A DNA stretch of 64,000 nucleotides from Pseudomonas alkylphenolica (lineage in GTDB: Bacteria; Pseudomonadota; Gammaproteobacteria; Pseudomonadales; Pseudomonadaceae): positions 2,597,501 through 2,661,500 of the forward strand of contig NZ_CP009048.1 in the NCBI RefSeq assembly GCF_000746525.1, given 5' to 3'. The translations under genes were made by a program, and so were the position numbers. Below, piece after piece: positions 8,238-15,994 of this stretch; positions within the stretch are counted from its first letter, which is position 1; the number at the start of each line of letters is the position of its first letter. The notes beneath the pieces were generated by a model that saw only the letters and a program-made list of their open reading frames with translations, was not told the origin of the DNA and made no database searches.

Positions 8238-9218
8238 ATGGGGCGTTTATCAATCTGGCTAGGCACGGCATTGCTGTGCTGGACCTTCCAGGTGCTGGCA
8301 GAAGACGCCACGCCCTGGGGCGCGGGGTATTTTCCGAACACACCACTGACGGATCAGGACGGTCAACAGGTGCACTTTTTCGATGACCTGATCAAGGACA
8401 AGGTGGTGGTGATCAACTTCATCTTCACCGGCTGCGGCGACTCTTGTCCGCTGGAAACCGCGCGTTTGCGCCAGGTCCAGCAACTGCTGGGGGATAGGGT
8501 CGGGCGTGATGTGTTTTTCTATTCGATCAGCATCGACCCGCTCAGTGACACCCCTGAAGTGCTCAAGGCCTACGCCGCCCGGTTCAAGGTCGGACCGGGC
8601 TGGCGTTTTCTGACCGGTGACAAGGATCAGATCGACCAATTGCGTCGACGCCTGGGCCTGTTCATCGAAGGGGTCGACAATGGCCGCAGCCGCGACCACA
8701 ACCTGAGCCTGATTGTCGGCAACCAGGCAACCGGGCGCTGGATGAAGGCCTCGCCATTTGAAAACCCCTGGATCCTCGCCGACCAGTTGGCCAATAGCCT
8801 GCAGAACTGGAAGACGCCCAGTGCCGAGCAAAGCTATGCCCAGGCGCCGGATATTCGCCCACCCAGTAGCGGCGAGGAGCTGTTTCGCACGCGCTGCGCG
8901 GCTTGTCACAGCCTGGGCCCGGAAGATGGCCAAGGCATCGGCATGCGCAGCGTCGGACCGGACCTGCTCGGCGTCACCCAGCGGCGCGAGCGGGCCTGGC
9001 TGAGCCGCTGGATCCGCGAGCCTGATCGCATGCTGGCTGAGCGCGATGCTTTGGCGGTGATGCTCTATCAGCAGTTCAACCGGGTGGCTATGCCCAACCT
9101 GCGTCTGAACCAGCAGGATGCCGACAACCTGCTGGAGTTTCTTCAGCAGGAAACCGAGCGTCAGGGGACGCTGAAGCAGGCGCACGCAGCGAACGACGGG
9201 GCGGGCAGCGCGCAGTAA
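8238..9218 (+). CDS. SCO1/SenC-type copper protein fused to cytochrome c
   Basis: This 326-residue periplasmic protein starts with a signal peptide (cleavage near VLAE). Residues 30-185 form a SCO1/SenC thioredoxin-like domain with the copper pair C66 and C70 (CGDSC) and the distal ligand H154. Residues 205-310 form a class I cytochrome c domain with CAACH at 220-224 and a likely axial M285. SCO proteins deliver copper or reduce cysteines during assembly of copper enzymes, and the haem domain adds electron transfer. The gene begins 17 bases after the oxidase stop with a strong GGGGAGAGG site, so it is in the same transcript. I infer a role in metallating the oxidase or taking electrons from it. 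Confidence 0.8.
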   Translation: MGRLSIWLGTALLCWTFQVLAEDATPWGAGYFPNTPLTDQDGQQVHFFDDLIKDKVVVINFIFTGCGDSCPLETARLRQVQQLLGDRVGRDVFFYSISIDPLSDTPEVLKAYAARFKVGPGWRFLTGDKDQIDQLRRRLGLFIEGVDNGRSRDHNLSLIVGNQATGRWMKASPFENPWILADQLANSLQNWKTPSAEQSYAQAPDIRPPSSGEELFRTRCAACHSLGPEDGQGIGMRSVGPDLLGVTQRRERAWLSRWIREPDRMLAERDALAVMLYQQFNRVAMPNLRLNQQDADNLLEFLQQETERQGTLKQAHAANDGAGSAQ

Positions 9219-9325
9219 AGGCAAAATACTATCAGTGGGCGACTGGCCATTAGTATTGATTCCAAACGCCCTCACCTGGCTGGGCTATAAGTTGTAAGAA
9301 AAAAACAGCCCGCCAGGAACTATCG

Positions 9326-10822
9326 ATGCAGGTGCTGAACAAGAAACTGGCCGATGAGGGCCACCCAAACCAGGCTTCACCTGACCGGACCTTGCGCGAG
9401 TTCAACCTGTTGCGCTGGTTTTCTGTGGTCAGTCTGTTGATCATCGCCTCGGTGGCGGTGGGATTGGGCTATGTCTCGACGCAGTTTGTGGTCAATGACA
9501 GCGTCGAGCGTGATGCCATGCTCACCGCGCAGTTCATCCAGGCCATGGCCAAGGCCGAGGTGCGCCATTCGCGGATTCCGCCGGGCATCACCATGGCGCA
9601 ATTGCTCGATCCGCGGATGGACAAGCAGCACTCAGGGATCAGCGCCGACCTGGCAGCGTCCACGCGTATCGAGTTCCTCGACCACGTCGAGCACTTGCCC
9701 GACACCTTGTTGACCAATGTCTATGCCCTGGACCGGACCATCGTCTGGTCCACCAACCCGTTGCTGATTGGTCAGAAGATCGTCGGCGATGACGACCTCG
9801 ACGAGTCGTTCCATTCGCAAGTACCGGTATCGGCCAGTTACCACAAGGCCGATGAAGACCGCGAAGAACAGAAGTTCCAGCGTGAGCCGGAGTACCTGTT
9901 CATCGAGAACTACATCCCGATGTTCGACGAGAGTGGTACTCAGGTGCTGTCGATGGTTGAGGTGTACAAGGAGCCGCAGGACCTGGTACGGCGCATTCAG
10001 CGTGGTTATGTGCTGATCTGGACGTCGACCTTGCTCGGCGGCGCGCTGATCTACTTCGGCCTGTTCTGGATCGTGCGCCGTGCGGCGAGTTTGCTGCATG
10101 CGCAACAGACCAAACTGGTGGCCAGCGAAACCTTTGTCGCCCTTGGCGAGATGTCCTCGGCGGTGGCCCACAGCTTGCGCAATCCGTTAGCCACCATCCG
10201 CTCCAGTGCTGAACTGGCTCAGGAAATTGCCAGTGAGCGCTCGCAGAAAAATATCGGCGACATCATCAATCAGGTCGACCGTATGTCGCGTTGGGTGCGG
10301 GAGCTACTGGTGTCGTTGCGGCCGTTGAAGGACGATGCCGAAGCCGTTGACCTGATTGCGGCGGTTGAAGACACCTGCAGCGCTTTTGCCCAGCAGACCG
10401 AGCGCAACAAGGTGCAGTTGCAGGTCAGCACGCCGCCGACGGCGTTGGTGGTGAGCCAGCCGGTATTGCTCACGCAGATCCTCAACAGCCTGTTTTCCAA
10501 TGCCCTCGAGGCGATGCCAGGCGGTGGCCGGTTGACCCTCGAGGTGCTTGAGCTGACCGGCGAAGGGAAGGTCCAGCTAACCTTGAGTGATACTGGCAAA
10601 GGCATGAGCCAGCAACAGGAGCGAATGGTTTTCAAACCTTTTTTCACCACCAAACAGGGCGGCCTGGGCGTCGGTCTGGTGTTGGTCAAACGAATAATGG
10701 AGCGTTTCGGCGGCGCGGTCAGCCTGACCAGTCGCGAAGAGGAAGGAACCCGCGTATGCCTGATTTTCAATGTTGCAGCGGGAGGGGATCATGGAGCAGA
10801 GCATCCTGGTGGTGGAGGATGA
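9326..10822 (+). CDS. mnxS2: Membrane sensor histidine kinase, MnxS2-like
   Basis: This 498-residue kinase has the same architecture as the one at 3792: a membrane segment near residues 37-56, a periplasmic sensor domain, a second segment near 232-252, then HisKA with H282 in AVAHSLRNP and an ATPase domain with DTGKGM and GGLGVGLVLVKRI. The DHVEHLPDTLLTNVYA region matches its twin almost residue for residue, while the N-terminal tail differs. Its leader shares the string TGGGCTATAA with that of the first kinase, which may be a common -10 region. The 3' end overlaps the response regulator by 32 bases, so the two are translationally coupled. Paired kinases feeding one regulator are known for the GB-1 manganese-oxidation system. 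Confidence 0.75.
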   Translation: MQVLNKKLADEGHPNQASPDRTLREFNLLRWFSVVSLLIIASVAVGLGYVSTQFVVNDSVERDAMLTAQFIQAMAKAEVRHSRIPPGITMAQLLDPRMDKQHSGISADLAASTRIEFLDHVEHLPDTLLTNVYALDRTIVWSTNPLLIGQKIVGDDDLDESFHSQVPVSASYHKADEDREEQKFQREPEYLFIENYIPMFDESGTQVLSMVEVYKEPQDLVRRIQRGYVLIWTSTLLGGALIYFGLFWIVRRAASLLHAQQTKLVASETFVALGEMSSAVAHSLRNPLATIRSSAELAQEIASERSQKNIGDIINQVDRMSRWVRELLVSLRPLKDDAEAVDLIAAVEDTCSAFAQQTERNKVQLQVSTPPTALVVSQPVLLTQILNSLFSNALEAMPGGGRLTLEVLELTGEGKVQLTLSDTGKGMSQQQERMVFKPFFTTKQGGLGVGLVLVKRIMERFGGAVSLTSREEEGTRVCLIFNVAAGGDHGAEHPGGGG

Positions 10823-12221
10823 TGAAATCCTTGCTGAGAATATCCAGACCTATCTAGAGCGCAAAGGGTTCGAGGTCACGGTGTGTCATAGCGCCGAGGA
10901 GGCGCTGGAGCAACTGCCCAAGTGTCAACCCGATGCAGTACTGACCGACAATTCGTTGCCGGGCATGAACGGTCATGAGTTGATCAAAGCCTTGGCCGAG
11001 CGCGCGCCGGAGCTCAAGGTGATCATGATGACCGGCTACGGCAACGTCGAAGATGCCGTGCTGGCGATGAAGGAGGGCGCCTTTCACTACCTGACCAAAC
11101 CGGTGGTACTGGCCGAACTCAAACTGATGCTCGACAAAGCCCTGGCGGCCGAGCGCCTGGAACGTACGCTGTCGTTCTACCAGGAGCGCGAAGCGCAAAA
11201 ATCCGGTGGCCAGTCGCTGATCGGCGAGTCGCCGGCGATGCTCGGGCTCAAGCACACGCTCACGCAGTTGCTCGATGCCGAACGACGCATGGCCAGCGGT
11301 GATTTACCGCCGGTGCTGGTGGAAGGCGAGACCGGCACGGGCAAGGAACTGGTGGCCCGCGCCCTGCATTTTGACGGTGCACGCAGCAAGGGGCCGTTTA
11401 TCGAATTCAACTGCGCCTCGATTCCGGCCAACCTGCTGGAGGCGGAGCTGTTTGGCCATGAGAAGGGCGCGTTCACCGATGCCAAGGACCGCCGGGTCGG
11501 CCTGGTAGAGGCGGCGGACGGCGGCACGCTGTTTCTCGACGAAATCGGGGAAATGGACCTGATACTGCAGGCCAAACTGCTGAAGTTGCTGGAAGACCGG
11601 ACGATACGCCGGATTGGTGCGGTGAAGGAACGCAAGGTCGATCTGCGCATCATCAGTGCTACCAACTGCAACCTGGAGCAGATGGTGCAACAGGGCAAGT
11701 TTCGCCGTGATCTGTTCTTTCGCCTGCGTATCATTTCGATCAAGGTCCCGAGGTTGTACGCCCGGGGTGAAGACATCCTGCTGCTGGCCCGGCACTTCCT
11801 CGCCCTGCATGGCAAGCGCTATGGCAAGTCGCACCTGCATTTCAGCCCGGAGGCCGAAGAGCTGCTGCTCAACTACAGCTGGCCGGGCAACGTGCGGGAA
11901 CTGCGCAATATGCTTGAGCAGACGGTGTTGCTTGCACCTAACGAGGAGATTGCGCCGCATCAGCTCAATGTCTGCATGAGTCTGGTCGATGAGCCGTTTG
12001 AGATGCCGGCGCTGGCGTTTCATGACAGCCATAATGGCAGTGCTGAGGTTCCGGCTTCCACCAGCCTGCCTGAGGTGGAGCGCGAGATGGTGCGCAAGAT
12101 GCTTGATCGTACCGACTGGAATGTCACCAAATCGGCGCGGCTTCTGGGGTTGAGCCGGGATATGTTGCGTTACCGGATCGAAAAGCTTGGGCTGACCCGG
12201 CCAGATAAGCGGCAGTGGTGA
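10791..12221 (+). CDS. mnxR: NtrC-family sigma-54 response regulator, MnxR-like
   Basis: This 476-residue regulator has a receiver domain (acidic pair D10/D11, phosphoacceptor D53), a sigma-54 AAA+ domain with Walker A GETGTGKE at 179-186 and Walker B TLFLDEIGE, and a Fis-type helix-turn-helix at the C-terminus (NVTKSARLLGLSRDMLRYR). The sigma-54 contact loop reads GAFTDA (D230), not the usual GAFTGA. I chose the ATG at 10791 because GGAGGGG lies directly before it and the receiver starts there; an upstream in-frame start exists at 10770. It overlaps the second kinase. Its likely targets are the two -24/-12 promoters at 5382 and 3625. Confidence 0.8.
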   Translation: MEQSILVVEDDEILAENIQTYLERKGFEVTVCHSAEEALEQLPKCQPDAVLTDNSLPGMNGHELIKALAERAPELKVIMMTGYGNVEDAVLAMKEGAFHYLTKPVVLAELKLMLDKALAAERLERTLSFYQEREAQKSGGQSLIGESPAMLGLKHTLTQLLDAERRMASGDLPPVLVEGETGTGKELVARALHFDGARSKGPFIEFNCASIPANLLEAELFGHEKGAFTDAKDRRVGLVEAADGGTLFLDEIGEMDLILQAKLLKLLEDRTIRRIGAVKERKVDLRIISATNCNLEQMVQQGKFRRDLFFRLRIISIKVPRLYARGEDILLLARHFLALHGKRYGKSHLHFSPEAEELLLNYSWPGNVRELRNMLEQTVLLAPNEEIAPHQLNVCMSLVDEPFEMPALAFHDSHNGSAEVPASTSLPEVEREMVRKMLDRTDWNVTKSARLLGLSRDMLRYRIEKLGLTRPDKRQW

Positions 12222-12222
12222 T

Positions 12223-12359
12223 GGTGGGAGCGGGCCTTGCCCCGCGATCGGGCGCATAACGGCCGCAAATCCTGAGTGTGCGGACCCTCTGGTACACCGC
12301 GCCGCTTGGGTTTACTGCCGCCTTGCGGCAGATCGCGGGGCAAGGCCCGCTCCCACCCG
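12223..12359. repeat. REP palindrome pair between convergent genes
   Basis: GGTGGGAGCGGGCCTTGCCC at 12223 and its reverse complement ending at 12359 enclose about 80 bases. This is the Pseudomonas REP element in inverted (BIME-like) arrangement. It lies between the stops of the activator and of the leftward gene at 12378 and may act as a two-way terminator. Confidence 0.85.
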
Positions 12360-12377
12360 GTCTCATTTGCCCCGCGA

Positions 12378-13571
12378 TTACTCACGTCCACGCATGAAGA
12401 AGCCCGCGACATACTTGCGAAAGGTGTCCAGGCTCTTGAAGTCGGCATAGCGCTTGAACGTTTCGCCTTCAGGCTCCGGCCCCAGCGGTTGTTCGGTCAG
12501 CGATACCGATAGCACCCGGTCCTGATCGGAGCTGAGCACCAATGCATCCATGCCCTGGCCGCCAATCACCGGGCGGCGCATGATCACCCTGACGCCCTTG
12601 CTGGCCATCCAGTCGATCAAGGAGATGAGCATCTTCAACGGCTCGCGCTCTTCATCGCGATACACCGGAAACAGCTGCCCACGCGACAGCACCGGGACGC
12701 TGGCGACATGAATCAGTTCGTAAAAATGGCTGCCCGCACTGGCCGGTGAGTAGATGGCCAGGGCCAGTAACGGCCCCGGAGTCTTGCTGCCGCCCCACAG
12801 CAAGTGATGCCCCTGAAAGTCGAAGCCGTCTTCGCTGCGTTCGTTGTACACCTTGCGTGCCTTGATCTGGCTGACGCAATCGAGCATCAAACCGTAGCGA
12901 CGATGATTGCCAAAGGCGCTGGAGTCGCGCAGGCGTGCCTTGAGCATCATCATGTGCTTCATGTCCAGGCGGGTTTCCAGGTAGTTGCTGGCCGGCACCC
13001 GCTCGATCAAGGGGTAACGGCTGGCGACGCTGCGCAGCTCGGCAAATTGTCCGCTGAGGTCTTTTTTCAGGTGGCTGGCGTAGACGTTCAGGCCACCGGC
13101 TTCGATCAGCGTCAGCAGCAAGGACAGCAGCCGGTGTTGCTCACGCTTGTCACCACCATTGCCAGCCTCGCCACCGCTACCAGGGGCGGGGCGGCGAAAA
13201 TCGCCGATCAGGCGCAAGGGCGTGTCGGGGGGTAACCAGGCGGCCGGGATTACCTCGACATCCTCTGGGCGAGCAGCTTCGCGCTCATCCTTGATGAATG
13301 CGCAGTCGCAGGCATGCTCGGCGGTGCCTGGGTTGTTCTTGAGAAACAGGGTGCCGGTATTGCCGTTGAGATTGACGTTGAGAATCGGCATTGCCCGCGG
13401 TTGGCAGTCACAGGCCAGCCAGTGCCCGGCGGCGCGGATCTTGAGCAACAGCTGATTGGCCTGCAGCAGGCGTGGGCCGGTCAGGTTGCCCTGGACAAAA
13501 CCGTGCAGCAGCTCATCTTCGGCAGGGGTGAGCGTGCGCACCAGCGCGGTGTTTTTTTCGATGATTCTCAT
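12378..13571 (-). CDS. Conserved hypothetical protein with N-terminal cysteine pairs
   Basis: I do not recognise this 397-residue protein. The ATG at 13571 (MRIIEKNTALVRTLTPAEDE) was preferred to the open frame upstream, whose composition is low-complexity. There is no signal peptide or membrane segment. Two cysteine pairs (ACDC near residue 54 and ACDC near 90), together with nearby histidine, could bind a metal. Residues 150-165 are a Gly-rich linker. The C-terminal half has a predicted alpha/beta pattern ending in YVAGFFMRGRE. It stands alone between a REP pair and a VOC gene. It is a cytoplasmic protein of unknown role. Confidence 0.6.
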   Translation of the reverse strand: MRIIEKNTALVRTLTPAEDELLHGFVQGNLTGPRLLQANQLLLKIRAAGHWLACDCQPRAMPILNVNLNGNTGTLFLKNNPGTAEHACDCAFIKDEREAARPEDVEVIPAAWLPPDTPLRLIGDFRRPAPGSGGEAGNGGDKREQHRLLSLLLTLIEAGGLNVYASHLKKDLSGQFAELRSVASRYPLIERVPASNYLETRLDMKHMMMLKARLRDSSAFGNHRRYGLMLDCVSQIKARKVYNERSEDGFDFQGHHLLWGGSKTPGPLLALAIYSPASAGSHFYELIHVASVPVLSRGQLFPVYRDEEREPLKMLISLIDWMASKGVRVIMRRPVIGGQGMDALVLSSDQDRVLSVSLTEQPLGPEPEGETFKRYADFKSLDTFRKYVAGFFMRGRE

Positions 13572-13659
13572 GAGCAATCCTGGCCAGCCTTCCTGTGCCC
13601 GCCACCTTAATGCAAAGCCCGGCTGACGGCCATGGCTCGCCAGCCGGGAATCACCGGGA

Positions 13660-14127
13660 TTACTGTCCGCCGAACAGCTTGGCGGCGCGGGCGCGGATTT
13701 CTTCCACCGAGACGTCCTCAACGTGGGACGAGACGAACCAGAGATTGCCGAACGGGTCTTTCAAGGTGCCGCTGCGGTCACCGTAGAACTGATTTTCCAC
13801 GGCCCTGACCTGGGTGGCACCGGCCTTGAGGGCCTGGATAAAGCGCGCATCGACATCATCGACATACAGGTGCAGGCCAATCGCTGCGCCACCGAGCGAC
13901 TGGCTGCTGACCAGGCCACCCTCCATGTCGCAGGGGTCGGCGAGCATCAGCGACGAGTCGCCAATCTTCAGCTCCGCATGCCCGATCCGGCCATCCGGGC
14001 TTTCCAGGCGGAACATTTCGACCGCGCCGAACGCGGCTTTGTAGAAGTCGATGGCCTTGCCGGCATCCTTGATGCCCAGGTAAGGGGTAATGCTGTGCTG
14101 TCCTTCGGGGATTGGTTTGACGGCCAT
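13660..14127 (-). CDS. VOC-superfamily protein, PhnB/YdcP-like
   Basis: This 155-residue protein belongs to the vicinal oxygen chelate fold (glyoxalase / bleomycin-resistance / dioxygenase). It shows the opening SITPYLGIKDAGKAIDFYKAAFGA, a central GHAELKIGDSSLMLAD strand and a closing YGDRSGTLKDPFGNLWFVSSH. This is the PhnB-like subgroup, whose members are often metal-binding but of unknown substrate. The start at 14127 follows an AGGAGG site. A LexA-like palindrome lies 45 bases upstream of it, so the gene may be DNA-damage inducible, which is unusual for this family. Confidence 0.8.
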   Translation of the reverse strand: MAVKPIPEGQHSITPYLGIKDAGKAIDFYKAAFGAVEMFRLESPDGRIGHAELKIGDSSLMLADPCDMEGGLVSSQSLGGAAIGLHLYVDDVDARFIQALKAGATQVRAVENQFYGDRSGTLKDPFGNLWFVSSHVEDVSVEEIRARAAKLFGGQ

Positions 14128-14171
14128 TTTATGAATCCTCCTTTGCGCGCCGCAGGGTGGATGGCGCGAAA

Positions 14172-14187
14172 CTGTATATTTGTACAG
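14172..14187. promoter_or_regulatory. LexA-like (SOS) operator upstream of the VOC gene
   Basis: CTGTATATTTGTACAG has the CTGT-N8-ACAG form of the gammaproteobacterial LexA box and is extended by AA and TT on the flanks. It sits in the 108-base gap before the VOC gene, at a position suited to repressing a promoter for that gene. The gene on its other side (14236) runs away from it with its stop codon, so the VOC gene is the only candidate target. Confidence 0.55.
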
Positions 14188-14235
14188 TTTCGGCGATTGG
14201 GCAAATCAAAACCTGCGGCGCTGGACGGACGGCAA

Positions 14236-15855
14236 TCAGAAAATGTAATCGGTGGTCAGGAAGCTGGAATCACGATTACGGATGATGTCGCTGATCAGCT
14301 GCTTGTTGCTCTCCTGGAACTTGGTCGCCACCAGTGTGCGGATCGAGAAAACGCGCAGCGCATCGTGTACCGACAAGGTGCCTTCGGCGGAGTTCTTGCG
14401 GCCGTTGAACGGGTAGGTGTCCGGGCCACGCTGGCACTGGGCGTTGAGGTTGATCCGCCCGACCTGGTTGGCGAAGGTGTCGACCAGGCGCCCGACTTCA
14501 GCCGGGTTGGTGCCGAAGATGCTCAGTTGCTGGCCGAAGTCGGAGTCGAGCACATAGTCGATCACGGTCTGCAGGTCGCGATAGGGCACCACTGGCACCA
14601 CCGGGCCGAACTGTTCTTCCTGGTACACGCGCATTCCGGCATTCACCGGGTACAGCAGCGCCGGGTGGAAGAACGAGCCACGGCTGCTGCCGCCTCCTGG
14701 GTTGATGACCTGCGCGCCTTTTTCGACGGCATCGGCCACCAGGCCGTTGAGGTAGTCGATCTTGCCCGCCTCGGGCAGCGGCGTCAGCGCTACGCCAGGT
14801 TCCCAGGGCATGCCTGGCTTGAGCGCAGCCAGCTTGCGCTGGAACTTGTCGAGGAAGCTGTCGACTACCTGCTCATGGACGAAGAGGATCTTCAGCGCCG
14901 TGCAGCGCTGGCCGTTGAACGACAGGGCGCCGGTAACGGCCTCGTTGACGGCATTGTCCAGATCGACCTCGGGCAACACGATCCCCGGGTTCTTCGCATC
15001 CAGGCCCAGAGCGGCGCGCAGACGATGCGGGCGTGGGTGGAGCTTTTTCAGGTCGCTGGCCGCCTTGTTGGTGCCGATGAAGGCAAACACATCGACCTTG
15101 CCACTGGCCATCAGCGCGCTGACGGTCTCGCGGCCGCGCCCATAGATAACGTTGATCACCCCGGCCGGGAAGCTGCCACGGAAGGCTTCGAGCAGGGGGC
15201 GAATCAGCAGCACGCCGAACTTGGCCGGTTTGAACACCACGGTGTTACCCATGATCAGCGCCGGAATCAAGGTGGTGAAGGTTTCGTTCAGCGGGTAGTT
15301 GTAGGGGCCCATGCACAGTGCCACGCCCAGCGGCGCGCGACGGATCTGGCCGAGGGTGTCCTGTTCCAGTTCGAAGCGGCTGGAGCGGCGGTCCAGCTCC
15401 TTGAGGGCATTGATGGTGTCGACGATGTAGTCGCAGGTACGGTCGAACTCTTTCTCCGAGTCCTTGAGGTTTTTGCCGATCTCCCACATCAGCAGCTTGA
15501 CCACTGCCTCACGTTGCTCGCGCATCTTGCCCAGGAAAGTCTCGACGTGCTGGATACGTTCAGCCACACGCATAGTTGGCCAGGCACCGCGGCCTTTGTC
15601 GTAGGCGTGCACGGCGGCGTCCAGGGCAGTGAGGGCGGTGTCGGCATCGAGCAGTGGCGTGTTGCCGAGGATTACCTGGCGCTCTTCATCACCTTCCTTG
15701 AGCCATACCGGGCTGCGCACGGTGGCCAGCGGCCCGTCCCAACGCTGCAACTGGCCGTTGACCAGGTACTCACGTTGTACCAGCGGTTCACCCAGGCGGT
15801 ACGCCTCGGGGATCTCGTTGGCGGTGGGAAACAGCGAATCGAGCAGACGGTCCAT
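14236..15855 (-). CDS. NADP-dependent aldehyde dehydrogenase (glyceraldehyde-3-phosphate type)
   Basis: This is an aldehyde dehydrogenase of about 539 residues. The catalytic cysteine lies in FNGQRCTALKIL, preceded by the Rossmann segment ending KVDVFAFIGTNKAA and by PYNYPLNETFTTLIPALIMGNTV, the conserved cofactor-binding stretch. Related Pseudomonas proteins are annotated as non-phosphorylating, NADP-dependent glyceraldehyde-3-phosphate dehydrogenases. The ATG at 15855 has an AGAGGTG site nine bases upstream and was preferred to the longer start at 15906. The gene is monocistronic as far as can be seen. Substrate is uncertain. Confidence 0.8.
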   Translation of the reverse strand: MDRLLDSLFPTANEIPEAYRLGEPLVQREYLVNGQLQRWDGPLATVRSPVWLKEGDEERQVILGNTPLLDADTALTALDAAVHAYDKGRGAWPTMRVAERIQHVETFLGKMREQREAVVKLLMWEIGKNLKDSEKEFDRTCDYIVDTINALKELDRRSSRFELEQDTLGQIRRAPLGVALCMGPYNYPLNETFTTLIPALIMGNTVVFKPAKFGVLLIRPLLEAFRGSFPAGVINVIYGRGRETVSALMASGKVDVFAFIGTNKAASDLKKLHPRPHRLRAALGLDAKNPGIVLPEVDLDNAVNEAVTGALSFNGQRCTALKILFVHEQVVDSFLDKFQRKLAALKPGMPWEPGVALTPLPEAGKIDYLNGLVADAVEKGAQVINPGGGSSRGSFFHPALLYPVNAGMRVYQEEQFGPVVPVVPYRDLQTVIDYVLDSDFGQQLSIFGTNPAEVGRLVDTFANQVGRINLNAQCQRGPDTYPFNGRKNSAEGTLSVHDALRVFSIRTLVATKFQESNKQLISDIIRNRDSSFLTTDYIF

Positions 15856-15994
15856 GGGCGCAGCACCTCTTTTTCTATAATGGGTGAAACGTTTCAGTTC
15901 GAGCATAACGCCAGCGCGCTAAAAAAAGCCAGCCTCACTCAATATTGCGCGCGACACGCCGATAAAGCGGTATGCCGACGCGAACAACGGACCT

